This document shows, piece after piece, positions 1 to 7,206 of a DNA stretch of 9,985 nt (the first letter of the stretch is position 1; the number at the start of each line of letters is the position of its first letter). The notes under the pieces were generated by a model. That model searched no databases. It had not been told where the DNA came from and worked only from the letters and a program-made list of their open reading frames with translations. This stretch comes from Holophagales bacterium (GTDB lineage: Bacteria > Acidobacteriota > Holophagae > Holophagales > Holophagaceae), in contig JAIRRD010000264.1 of assembly GCA_031256155.1 (NCBI GenBank), forward strand, positions 1-9,985, given 5' to 3'. Made by a program: the position numbers and the translations under genes.

Positions 1-138
1 CTAGCCCTATTATGGGCAGTAGCGCGGGGCGTGTTGGACGGGGGAGCAAATACATTCATTACAAAGAAAAGTTTAGAGTCATTTGTAAAACTGAAGTTTT
101 TTATGCGTCTCTATCAAAACCTATACCCAACACGATAG
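1..138 (+). CDS. Possible 3' end of an unknown gene (partial)
   Basis: Reading frame 1 is open from the window edge to a TAG at 136-138, giving 45 residues that begin LALLWAVARGVLDGG and end RLYQNLYPTR. I do not recognise the family. The hydrophobic start followed by a basic, aromatic tail would suit the C-terminus of a membrane-associated enzyme, for example a glycosyltransferase, but this is only an impression. Frame 3 is also open from base 3 to a TAA near 188, so openness alone proves little. The candidate would converge on the small minus-strand ORF at 114-308 with a 25-base overlap. Sequence to the left of the window would settle whether a real gene ends here. Confidence 0.3.
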   Translation, partial: LALLWAVARGVLDGGANTFITKKSLESFVKLKFFMRLYQNLYPTR

Positions 139-308
139 CTCAACATGCCTCCGGTTCTGACCATCCAATAGCTGAATCGCGGGTTTAATTTACCATCGAA
201 TTGAGCTTGCTCTGCAACAGCTTCCCGTAATACTTTTTGCAAGTAGCTCATACTGGATAATTCCCAAAACTGCTGTATCCTGTTACATAGGCTGAAGAAT
301 ACTTGCAT
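114..308 (-). CDS. Small hypothetical ORF with an outer-membrane beta-signal-like end
   Basis: This 64-residue ORF has a good ribosome binding site: the minus strand reads AAGAGGA, then seven or so bases, then ATG. The family is not recognised. The last residues, MLSYRVGYRF, alternate hydrophobic/aromatic with polar residues and end in Phe, with Y, V, Y and L at -2, -4, -6 and -8. That is the pattern of the C-terminal beta-strand recognised by the BAM machinery in outer-membrane proteins. There is no signal peptide, and 64 residues is too short for a barrel. If the likeness is real, this is more likely a remnant or rearranged tail of an outer-membrane protein gene than a functional porin. It is divergent from purL, with about 100 bases between the two starts. 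Confidence 0.35.
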   Translation of the reverse strand: MQVFFSLCNRIQQFWELSSMSYLQKVLREAVAEQAQFDGKLNPRFSYWMVRTGGMLSYRVGYRF

Positions 309-359
309 TTTGTTGTCCTCTTAAAACCGTAAAATACTTTGCTCTTCAGTCAAACTTCA

Positions 360-390
360 TTCTATGTGAAATGGCACATTTCACGTAGAA
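360..390. repeat. Palindromic element A (hairpin upstream of purL)
   Basis: The left arm TTCTATGTGAAATG (360-373) and right arm CATTTCACGTAGAA (377-390) pair over 14 positions, 13 Watson-Crick and one T-G, around a GCA triloop. The element is followed by CTATTAC, a weak version of the GCTATA tail seen on sister copies. It sits 22 bases before the purL start, so it would lie in the purL leader if transcription begins upstream. No run of T follows, so it is not an obvious intrinsic terminator. The stem is closely related to element D at 5257-5287. Confidence 0.75.
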
Positions 391-412
391 CTATTACTAC
401 ACCAAGGAACAA

Positions 413-3400
413 ATGTCAGCCATTCGCCGGATTTTTGTTGAAAAAAAACCTGAATTTGCTGTAGATGCCGCTCATTTACTGCATGACCTCAAAAACATTT
501 TAGGCATTTCGTCTCTGGAACAGGTGCGTACCCTTGTTCGATATGACGTTGAGGGTCTGTCAGACACCGACTATCAAGCAGTCCTTTGGACAGTTTTTGC
601 TGAGCCGCCTCTGGACGTGGTCTATGAGGATGAATTCTCTGCCAAGCCATCGGAATCAGTGCTGGCGCTTGAGTATCTTCCGGGTCAATACGATCAGCGT
701 GCGGACAGTGCTGCCCAATGCCTCAAGCTGCTTTGCCCGGGCGTGCGTCCAACTGTAGTCTGTTCAAAAGTGTTTGTTTTTAAAGGGGCATTGACAGCAG
801 AACACCTTGGGAAAATCAAAAAACATCTGGTCAATCCGGTTGACAGCCGCGAAGCTGTCCTGGAAAAGCCCTCTACTTTGAATCCCATATTGCCGGAATC
901 GAGCGCGGTTTCAGTAATGACGGGATTTACAAGTGCGGATGACACTGGACTTCAGGCGATTCAATCTGCACATGGCATGGCTATGACTTTGGCCGATCTG
1001 CGCCATACACAGGCTTATTTCAGAGACACAGAAAAACGCGACCCTACGGAAACAGAGCTGAAGATGCTCGACACCTACTGGTCAGACCACTGCCGCCACA
1101 CAACTTTTTTGACGGAACTTACAGAAATAAAAATTGAAGATGCGCCGCTGACAGTGCCTATACGCAAGGCACTGAAGCAATATCGTCAAATCCGCAGCCT
1201 GGTATTTGGAGATCGTTTTAAAGAAAAACCTGAGTGTCTGATGGATATTGCGCTATTGCCAGCCAGATATTTCAGGTCTGTCGGCAAGCTGGATGATCAG
1301 GAAGTCAGCTCTGAAATCAACGCATGTTCATTGGTAGTGGATATTGACAACACAGCGGCCCCGAATGGGAGTGAGCCCTGGCTGCTAATGTTCAAAAATG
1401 AAACGCACAACCACCCGACAGAGATTGAACCATTCGGCGGTGCCGCCACCTGTCTGGGCGGTGCTATCCGTGATCCACTGTCTGGCAGGGCCTACGTATA
1501 TCAATCCATGCGCGTTACGGGTTCCGGCGACCCAAGGGTACCTGTAGAGAAAACTCTTCCCGGTAAGCTGCCCCAGCGCAAAATCACGCAGGAAGCGGCT
1601 CGCGGATTTTCAGCTTACGGAAATCAGATTGGCTTGACCACAGGTCAAGTCACGGAAATATACGATGATGGCTATGTCGCAAAACGCATGGAAATTGGCG
1701 CTGTGGTTGGCGCTGCTCCAATGGCTCAGGTCAGGCGCGAAGAACCGCTTCCAGGCGATCTGGTAATTCTCATAGGCGGACGCACAGGAAGAGACGGTAT
1801 AGGCGGCGCTACAGGCTCCAGTAAGAGCCATACAGAAGCCAGTATTGAACAGTGCGGCGCTGAGGTTCAAAAGGGTGACCCGCCGATGGAGCGCAAACTT
1901 CAGCGCCTTTTCCGCACGACAGAATTTGCGCACTTAATAAAAAAGTGCAATGACTTTGGAGCTGGCGGAGTTTCTGTTGCCATTGGTGAATTGGCCGATG
2001 GCCTAAAGATAAACCTGGATGTCATTCCAAAGAAATACGAAGGTCTCAATGGTACCGAGCTTGCCATTGCTGAGAGCCAGGAACGCATGGCCGTTGTAAT
2101 TGCGCCAAATGACCTGTCTGCGCTCTTGTCGTATGCTGACCGGGAAAATTTAGAAGCAACTGTTGTCGCGGAGGTGACAGAAACTAGGCGACTGGTGATG
2201 ACATGGCGCGGTAGCGCCATTGTTGACATCAGCCGGAAATTTTTGGATACAAACGGAGCACCTTCATTCTCAAGGGCTGAAATAACAGCGCCGACTCTGT
2301 TGCCAAACCCATTCAATTCAAAAGAAGTTACAGACTTAAAAGCTGCATGGCTGTCGCGTTTAGCGGAGTTGAACACATGTTCCCAACGCGGTTTGGTCGA
2401 GCGGTTTGACTCAACCATTGGCGCGGCCAGTCTGACAGTCCCGTTTGGCGGCAAAAGGCGGCGGACACCGACAGAGAGTATGGCCGCCAAGTTCCCCGTG
2501 ACGCATGGCAAAACCAGCACAGCTTCTGCCATGAGTCATGCCTTTTTTCCTGTTTTAAGCCGTTGGTCTCCGTTTCACGGCGCAGTCTGGGCGCACGTTG
2601 CCGCAGCGGCAAAACTTGTCGCTTTAGGCGCGGATCACAGAAAACTGCGCTTCACGCTCCAGGAGTATTTCTGCAAGCCGCAGTGTGAACCTGAACGGTG
2701 GGGCCTGCCAGCGGCGGCACTGCTGGGCGCACTTCACGCGCAGATAGAAATGGAAACACCCGCCATTGGTGGTAAAGACAGCATGTCAGGATCTTTCAAA
2801 GATATGGATGTACCGCCAACCTTGGTGACCTTTGCCGTTGGCGTTATAAAAGCTGATGAAACTGCAACGCCTGAATTGAAAGAATCAGGCAACAGCTTGG
2901 TTTTAATTGAGCTTCCGCGCACTTCCGAGGATTTGCCGATCTGGACTTCTCTGAACAGTATCTATTCGCGTGTTGCCGATTTGGTTCGCAGTCAAAAGGT
3001 GCGTGCAATACATACAGTCGGCATGGATGGACTGGCGGCTACCTTGTCCAAAATGGCCTTTGGCAACGCGATTGGTATGGATTTGACCCTACAGGACACC
3101 GAATTTTGGTTTGCGCCGCGCTTGGGTTCCTTTGTGTTGGAAATAACGCCGGATTCAGATTTAGAGCTACCTGCTGTGCTTCTTGGCAAAACTATTTCTG
3201 AGCCGCTAATCAAGGTAAATGGAACTCAAATAAGCCTCTTTGAGGCCGAAAAGGCTTGGGAGCGCACACTGGAAACCATCTTTCCGACAACAGACGGACG
3301 ACAGGCAAACCGCCTCCCTCTCTTTGCTCCATTTAGCGCGTCTCCTCCAGGTGCCCCATCCATCAAAGCGGCTTTGCCCCGTGTGTTGTTGACTGTTTTT

Positions 3401-4168
3401 CCAGGCACTAACTGTGAATACGACACAGCGGCGGCTTTTGAAAATGCGGGCGCGCTAACTGAAACGCTGGTGTTCAGAAACCTGACACCAAAAGCAATAG
3501 ACGAAAGCTTGAAAGCAATGGCCAAAGCAATTTCCAGAGCCAACATTATTGTGATTCCGGGTGGTTTCAGCGCCGGCGATGAGCCGGAAGGTTCGGGTAA
3601 ATTCATAGCTGCCGCTTATCGCGCCCCAAAAGTTCGGGATGCCGTTCATGAACTACTTCGTGCTAGGGATGGACTGATGCTTGGAATATGCAATGGATTT
3701 CAGGCCCTCATCAAACTTGGCCTGGTTCCGTACGGTGAAATAAGAGAGCAACAGCCTTCCGACCCCACATTGACCTTTAACTCACTGCGCTATACAAGCC
3801 GCATGGCCTGGACACGCATCGTTTCCAACGCAAGCCCCTGGCTGAGGTACGTAGAGCCAGGCGAGCAACACACAGTTGCCATTGCCCACGGCGAGGGCCG
3901 GATTGTGGGGCCGGATGCCGTCCTGCGCGAACTGTTGGCAAAAGGTCAAGTGGCTGCCCAGTATGTTGATGACAGAGGACAGCCGAGCATGGATTTGGAC
4001 TACAACCCCAATGGAAGCGCCTTAGCCATTGAGGGTCTGCTCAGCCCGGACGGCAGGATATTCGGCAAAATGGCTCACGCCGAACGCTACAGTTCCCATG
4101 TATGGCAAAACGTGCCGGGGAATAAAGATATGGGAATATTCAAGTCGGGTGTGGATTACTTTAAATAA
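413..4168 (+). CDS. purL: Phosphoribosylformylglycinamidine synthase, long single-chain form
   Basis: This enzyme carries out the fourth step of purine biosynthesis in the cytoplasm: FGAR + ATP + glutamine to FGAM. All parts are present in one 1251-residue chain. An N-terminal PurS-like region starts with RRIFVEKKPEF. The linker carries WSDHCRHTTF (223-232). The first AIRS-like half carries ETHNHPTEIEPFGG (330-343) and GGRTGRDGIGGATGSS (455-470). The second half carries GGKDSMSGSF (786-795). The C-terminal class I glutamine amidotransferase domain has Cys1093 in GICNGFQAL as nucleophile and His1222/Glu1224 in MAHAER. The pattern follows the clostridial/streptococcal (clade II) family end to end, including the PGNKD motif near the C-terminus, rather than the E. 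coli enzyme. The start is supported by AAGGA at 404-408, four bases before ATG. No other pur genes adjoin it. No truncation or frameshift is visible. Confidence 0.97.
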   Translation: MSAIRRIFVEKKPEFAVDAAHLLHDLKNILGISSLEQVRTLVRYDVEGLSDTDYQAVLWTVFAEPPLDVVYEDEFSAKPSESVLALEYLPGQYDQRADSAAQCLKLLCPGVRPTVVCSKVFVFKGALTAEHLGKIKKHLVNPVDSREAVLEKPSTLNPILPESSAVSVMTGFTSADDTGLQAIQSAHGMAMTLADLRHTQAYFRDTEKRDPTETELKMLDTYWSDHCRHTTFLTELTEIKIEDAPLTVPIRKALKQYRQIRSLVFGDRFKEKPECLMDIALLPARYFRSVGKLDDQEVSSEINACSLVVDIDNTAAPNGSEPWLLMFKNETHNHPTEIEPFGGAATCLGGAIRDPLSGRAYVYQSMRVTGSGDPRVPVEKTLPGKLPQRKITQEAARGFSAYGNQIGLTTGQVTEIYDDGYVAKRMEIGAVVGAAPMAQVRREEPLPGDLVILIGGRTGRDGIGGATGSSKSHTEASIEQCGAEVQKGDPPMERKLQRLFRTTEFAHLIKKCNDFGAGGVSVAIGELADGLKINLDVIPKKYEGLNGTELAIAESQERMAVVIAPNDLSALLSYADRENLEATVVAEVTETRRLVMTWRGSAIVDISRKFLDTNGAPSFSRAEITAPTLLPNPFNSKEVTDLKAAWLSRLAELNTCSQRGLVERFDSTIGAASLTVPFGGKRRRTPTESMAAKFPVTHGKTSTASAMSHAFFPVLSRWSPFHGAVWAHVAAAAKLVALGADHRKLRFTLQEYFCKPQCEPERWGLPAAALLGALHAQIEMETPAIGGKDSMSGSFKDMDVPPTLVTFAVGVIKADETATPELKESGNSLVLIELPRTSEDLPIWTSLNSIYSRVADLVRSQKVRAIHTVGMDGLAATLSKMAFGNAIGMDLTLQDTEFWFAPRLGSFVLEITPDSDLELPAVLLGKTISEPLIKVNGTQISLFEAEKAWERTLETIFPTTDGRQANRLPLFAPFSASPPGAPSIKAALPRVLLTVFPGTNCEYDTAAAFENAGALTETLVFRNLTPKAIDESLKAMAKAISRANIIVIPGGFSAGDEPEGSGKFIAAAYRAPKVRDAVHELLRARDGLMLGICNGFQALIKLGLVPYGEIREQQPSDPTLTFNSLRYTSRMAWTRIVSNASPWLRYVEPGEQHTVAIAHGEGRIVGPDAVLRELLAKGQVAAQYVDDRGQPSMDLDYNPNGSALAIEGLLSPDGRIFGKMAHAERYSSHVWQNVPGNKDMGIFKSGVDYFK

Positions 4169-4195
4169 TGTTGAAAATGGCTATAGCGATTCAAT

Positions 4196-4239
4196 TTTCA
4201 TCTCGAAATTGCGGAACGCGATTTTGAGATGGAACTGCT
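4196..4239. repeat. Palindromic element B (overlaps 3' end of the permease gene)
   Basis: The left arm TTTCATCTCGAAATTGCG (4196-4213) and right arm CGCGATTTTGAGATGGAA (4217-4234) flank a GAA triloop. Of 18 pairs, 15 are Watson-Crick and 3 are G-T, so all can pair as G-U in a + strand transcript. The tail CTGCTGTA follows. The element begins 27 bases after the purL stop and contains the stop codon and last 13 codons of the convergent permease gene. It could protect or end both transcripts, but no T-tract follows on either side. In reverse orientation, 39 of 44 bases match element C. Confidence 0.85.
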
Positions 4240-5112
4240 GTAAATTACGACCGCACAGACAACGGTTGCGAAAGCCAGCGCCATAGGTAAGTTCATTCGT
4301 TCCCCAAAGACAAGCAGTCCCAGCATAAGCTGGATTGTTGGCGAAAAGTACTGAATAAAACCTATGCGCTGCAGGGGAATCCTGACTGCGGCATAGGCAA
4401 AAGCGAGAAGCGGTATGGCTGTGACAGGCCCGGCTATGGCCAAGAAAATTGTTGATTTTGCGTCCGCCAAAAAATATCCGCCATTGCCAGAATAATGCAC
4501 ACAAAGTAGCCAAGTCAGCGCAAATGGCGCGACAGCTATCGTTTCAGCCGCAAGCCCCGGCAGTGCGTCTAGCCTCGCTTTTTTCTTGACCGCACCATAG
4601 ATGGAAAATGTGGTCGCCAGCGATACTGCAATCCAGGGCAATTTCCCCATCATGGCCGCAGCAGTAGCAACGCCAAGTGTGGCGATAATTACGGCCGTCT
4701 TTGTCCACCTGTCCATTTTTTCTTTAAAGAAAAGGCTGCCAAGCCCAACAGACAAGAGGGGCGTTATATAGTAGCCAAGGCTGGACTCGGTCACTTTTCC
4801 AGAATTGACAGCCCAAATATAAGTTCCCCAGTTGGCCGTTATAAGCACACCGCAGATAGCTACAGCCATAAAAGACTGCTTTTGCTTAAAAATAGGTATG
4901 AGCTGTTTGCTCATACCACGCATCCACATGACTATCAGTAAAAAAATCGCCGACCAAAATATGCGATGGCAGAGAATTTGTACGGCGTCTATATGAACAA
5001 CCTGTTTCCAGTAAATTGGAAATAGCCCCCACATTCCATAGGAGGCAATGGCCGCCCATGTTCCCACACGTAAATCCTTTGCCTGCCGCGAAAAATCTTG
5101 TGACACTTCCAT
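4198..5112 (-). CDS. rarD: RarD-like EamA-family inner-membrane permease
   Basis: This is a 304-residue, ten-helix membrane protein of the drug/metabolite transporter superfamily. RarD-type hallmarks are visible: SYGMWGLFPIYWK (24-36), HRIFWS (49-54), NWGTYIWAVNSG (94-105) followed by SLGYYITPL, and in the second repeat GPVTAIPLL, then RIGFIQYFSPT and a closing GE. Each hydrophobic stretch is about 20 residues. RarD proteins were named from chloramphenicol-related observations, but their substrates are poorly known, so none is assigned. The gene converges on purL with a 29-base gap and is bracketed by palindromes B and C. Its last 13 residues (SSSISKSRSAISR) and stop are encoded by palindrome B, so the tail is probably not native to the family. 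There is no Shine-Dalgarno before the ATG, but a TATAAT lies 8 bases upstream, which suggests a leaderless or very short-leader mRNA. Confidence 0.9.
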   Translation of the reverse strand: MEVSQDFSRQAKDLRVGTWAAIASYGMWGLFPIYWKQVVHIDAVQILCHRIFWSAIFLLIVMWMRGMSKQLIPIFKQKQSFMAVAICGVLITANWGTYIWAVNSGKVTESSLGYYITPLLSVGLGSLFFKEKMDRWTKTAVIIATLGVATAAAMMGKLPWIAVSLATTFSIYGAVKKKARLDALPGLAAETIAVAPFALTWLLCVHYSGNGGYFLADAKSTIFLAIAGPVTAIPLLAFAYAAVRIPLQRIGFIQYFSPTIQLMLGLLVFGERMNLPMALAFATVVCAVVIYSSSISKSRSAISR

Positions 5113-5120
5113 TTGTATAG

Positions 5121-5126
5121 ATTATA
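5121..5126 (-). promoter_or_regulatory. Candidate -10 box for a leaderless permease transcript
   Basis: The minus strand reads TATAAT followed by CTATACAA and then the permease ATG. A start site about 7 bases after the box would fall at or within two bases of the ATG, which fits the lack of a Shine-Dalgarno. No good -35 hexamer is seen at 16-18 bases upstream, where the sequence runs into palindrome C. The box adjoins the TATAGCAG tail of that element, so a repeat flank may have helped create the promoter. Confidence 0.4.
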
Positions 5127-5127
5127 T

Positions 5128-5171
5128 AGCAGTTTCATCTTAAAATCACGTTCCGCGATTTCGAGATGGAA
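5128..5171. repeat. Palindromic element C (upstream of the permease gene)
   Basis: The left arm TTTCATCTTAAAATCACG (5133-5150) and right arm CGCGATTTCGAGATGGAA (5154-5171) flank TTC, which is the GAA triloop read on the minus strand. Fourteen of 18 pairs are Watson-Crick, two are T-G and two are A-C. The tail AGCAG, preceded by TATAT, lies on the left, so this copy is inverted relative to A, B, D and E. It is 39/44 identical to reversed element B. It lies 16 bases upstream of the permease ATG. Confidence 0.82.
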
Positions 5172-5256
5172 GGTTTTGGGGCAGTCGCCAATTACTGTAA
5201 ATTTTTTTAATTTAAGCAAATACATTTAAATATGCCCGCCATGCCGCCAGACTTTA

Positions 5257-5297
5257 TTCTATGTAAAATGGAATATTTTACATGGAATTGCTATAGC
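5257..5297. repeat. Palindromic element D (overlaps 3' end of the glycosyltransferase gene)
   Basis: The left arm TTCTATGTAAAATG (5257-5270) and right arm TATTTTACATGGAA (5274-5287) flank a GAA triloop, with 12 Watson-Crick and two G-T pairs. It is followed by TTGCTATAGCAA, itself a small palindrome that forms the conserved tail. The TAA stop and the last few codons (YSNSM) of the minus-strand glycosyltransferase lie inside the element. Compared with element A, one stem position changes from G-C to A-T on both arms. Confidence 0.82.
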
Positions 5298-7206
5298 AAT
5301 AGTCCATCCATGCTTTTCTAAAAATTTGCTCCATTTCGCTCGCAAATTTATTACCATTCATCAAAACTGATTGCCGCATTTTTTCACGCAGACCGGCTCG
5401 TATTGAAGCGAGCAGATTCAAATCTGAGCAGATTTTTTTTGCTGTATCAATGTATTCTTGTCGAGAATTTGCGATGAAATCAAATAATCCCGCATTGGAA
5501 AGGATGCTTGCTCCGCCCCTGCCGACCGCTGTATTTCCTCTCAAAGAAATTACAGGCACACCCATCCACAGTGCATCACAAGTGGTAGTTCCGCCATTCC
5601 AGGGAAACGGATCCAGTCCAATATCTATATTATTATATTCTTGAAAATATTTTAAATATGATTGTTTCCCAATGAATTGTATTCTTGAAGGGTCAATTCC
5701 GTTATCGGTAAATTTATTTACGAAATTATTCCTATGCTCTCCCACATCAGAATTTATCAGCAATTTGGAACCTGATATTTCTTTTAGGAGTTGTATCCAG
5801 CATTGGGCAGTTTCTTTGGAAATTTTGCAGAATTTATTTAAACAGCCAAAAGTCACAAATTCAGATTTTTGTGCCGGTAATTCATTTACATCAAGTTGTT
5901 TATCAAATTTGGGTTCCGAATAGCACCAGTAACTAGATATATATATAGATTTTTCACTGTAAAATTGTTCGTCTTCTTTCTGCGGGTCTAAATATCTATC
6001 CGTAATCCTGTAATCAATACTGCTCATACCGGTGGTACTTGGATACCCCAGCCAGGTCATTTGCACGGGCGCGGGTTTGTGAGCAAATATAAGTAATCTG
6101 TTATGTCCTGTGTGAAGCGATAGGTCAACAAGGATGTCTATCTGGTCTTCTTTAATCAAATTGGCCGCATCTCGGTCTGTAAGAGCTTGAATGTTCCGGT
6201 ATTTATAAATATATTTTTGTAATTCAGAAGTGGCAGAATCATTAATATTGTAACTGCTATAACAAAATATATCATACTCGTGATTATTATGATTAATAAA
6301 CAAAGGTAATAAAAAACGGTTTGCAGCTCCTTCATATAAGGCCTGAGAGACAAAACCTATTTTTAGTTTTTTATCTGGCAATTTTTCGTGCGTTAAATTA
6401 TTTTTTTCACACAGTAATGGAGATTCAAATTTTTTCGACCAATTTTTACATTCACTCAGAATAGCTTTAGAATCATAATCAAAGTGAGAATGAACAGCAA
6501 AAATCAAGTTACTGTGGGCTTCTATAAAATTGCTATCAATCAGCAAGGCCTTATTGTATACCTCTATAGCTTGATCTATATCTCCATAATCCAGCAATAG
6601 GTTGCCAAGGTTGTTATATGCTACAGCGCTATTAGGATCAAGTTTGATAGCTACTTTGCTTGCGGAAATCGCGCCGTCAAGCTGACCATATTGTTTCAGC
6701 AAAATTCCTAAATGATTGAAAGCCCTAGCGGCAAAATCAGGTCCATATTTTACTGCTAGGTTAAATTCGTTGATGGCTTCTTGTCCTAAACCTTCTTCAG
6801 AGTATATTACAGCCAGATTATAGTGAGGATCCGCAAATTCCGGTGAAAAATTTATAGCACTGCGATAGAGCTTAATGGCTTGCTCTCGTTTGCCCATATT
6901 TTTGTAGATTGTTCCAAGGCTATTTAAAGCTTTAATGTGGTTTGGGTTCAAATTTATTGCTTTTTCAAGCAGGTTCAGCGCAAGTTCGGTATTTTCATTC
7001 CTGCCAGCTATAACTCCGTAAAGATACAAAGCTTCAACATGGTTTGGCTGGCTCTCCAAAACTCTATGACAGAGTGCCTCCGCTTCTTTAATTTGGCCGC
7101 TGTTATTGAATTTCACAGCTTGGCCAATCATGTATTCAATATCATGTTCAAACATTGTATTTATTGTTCCTCCATTTTGCGCAACTTTTTTTTCAATACT
7201 CCGCAT
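5278..7206 (-). CDS. TPR-GT41 (SPINDLY/OGT-like) glycosyltransferase
   Basis: The 642-residue product has about six tetratricopeptide repeats at residues 24-235 (for example ALNSLGTIYKNMGKREQAI and AYNNLGNLLLDYGDIDQAI), then a GT41 catalytic region at roughly 280-635. GT41 landmarks are HTGHNR (His365, His368), PAPVQMTWLGYP, LNKFCKIS with Lys461 matching the UDP-binding lysine of OGT, and DPFPWNGGTTTCDALWMGVPV. Such enzymes transfer a sugar, GlcNAc in characterised OGTs, to Ser/Thr of cytoplasmic proteins; the target here is unknown. One oddity is that the usual VSPDFRxH segment reads VSQALYEG (286-293), so the catalytic-site His is replaced by Gly293 and activity is uncertain. GGGAG seven to eight bases before the ATG supports this start. 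Met18 is an alternative, with GGAGG 13 bases upstream. The gene is strikingly AT-rich beside its neighbours, which hints at transfer. Its stop lies in palindrome D. Confidence 0.9.
   Translation of the reverse strand: MRSIEKKVAQNGGTINTMFEHDIEYMIGQAVKFNNSGQIKEAEALCHRVLESQPNHVEALYLYGVIAGRNENTELALNLLEKAINLNPNHIKALNSLGTIYKNMGKREQAIKLYRSAINFSPEFADPHYNLAVIYSEEGLGQEAINEFNLAVKYGPDFAARAFNHLGILLKQYGQLDGAISASKVAIKLDPNSAVAYNNLGNLLLDYGDIDQAIEVYNKALLIDSNFIEAHSNLIFAVHSHFDYDSKAILSECKNWSKKFESPLLCEKNNLTHEKLPDKKLKIGFVSQALYEGAANRFLLPLFINHNNHEYDIFCYSSYNINDSATSELQKYIYKYRNIQALTDRDAANLIKEDQIDILVDLSLHTGHNRLLIFAHKPAPVQMTWLGYPSTTGMSSIDYRITDRYLDPQKEDEQFYSEKSIYISSYWCYSEPKFDKQLDVNELPAQKSEFVTFGCLNKFCKISKETAQCWIQLLKEISGSKLLINSDVGEHRNNFVNKFTDNGIDPSRIQFIGKQSYLKYFQEYNNIDIGLDPFPWNGGTTTCDALWMGVPVISLRGNTAVGRGGASILSNAGLFDFIANSRQEYIDTAKKICSDLNLLASIRAGLREKMRQSVLMNGNKFASEMEQIFRKAWMDYCYSNSM

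Noticed and set aside
87..102. AAAACT-GA-AGTTTT followed by T, terminator-like
   Set aside because: The two-base loop is too tight, the stem is all but AT and short, and it lies within candidate coding sequence.
1900..2532. 210-residue open frame antisense to purL
   Set aside because: It lies wholly inside the conserved purL reading frame, has no recognisable domain and is explained by purL codon structure.
4196..4234. Palindrome B as an intrinsic terminator of purL
   Set aside because: The hairpin is strong but no T-run follows it on either strand; a role as 3' end protector is possible but not a classical terminator.
4989..5225. 78-residue minus-strand open frame upstream of and overlapping the permease
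   Set aside because: It overlaps the real permease N-terminus out of frame and runs through palindrome C; its sequence has no family likeness.
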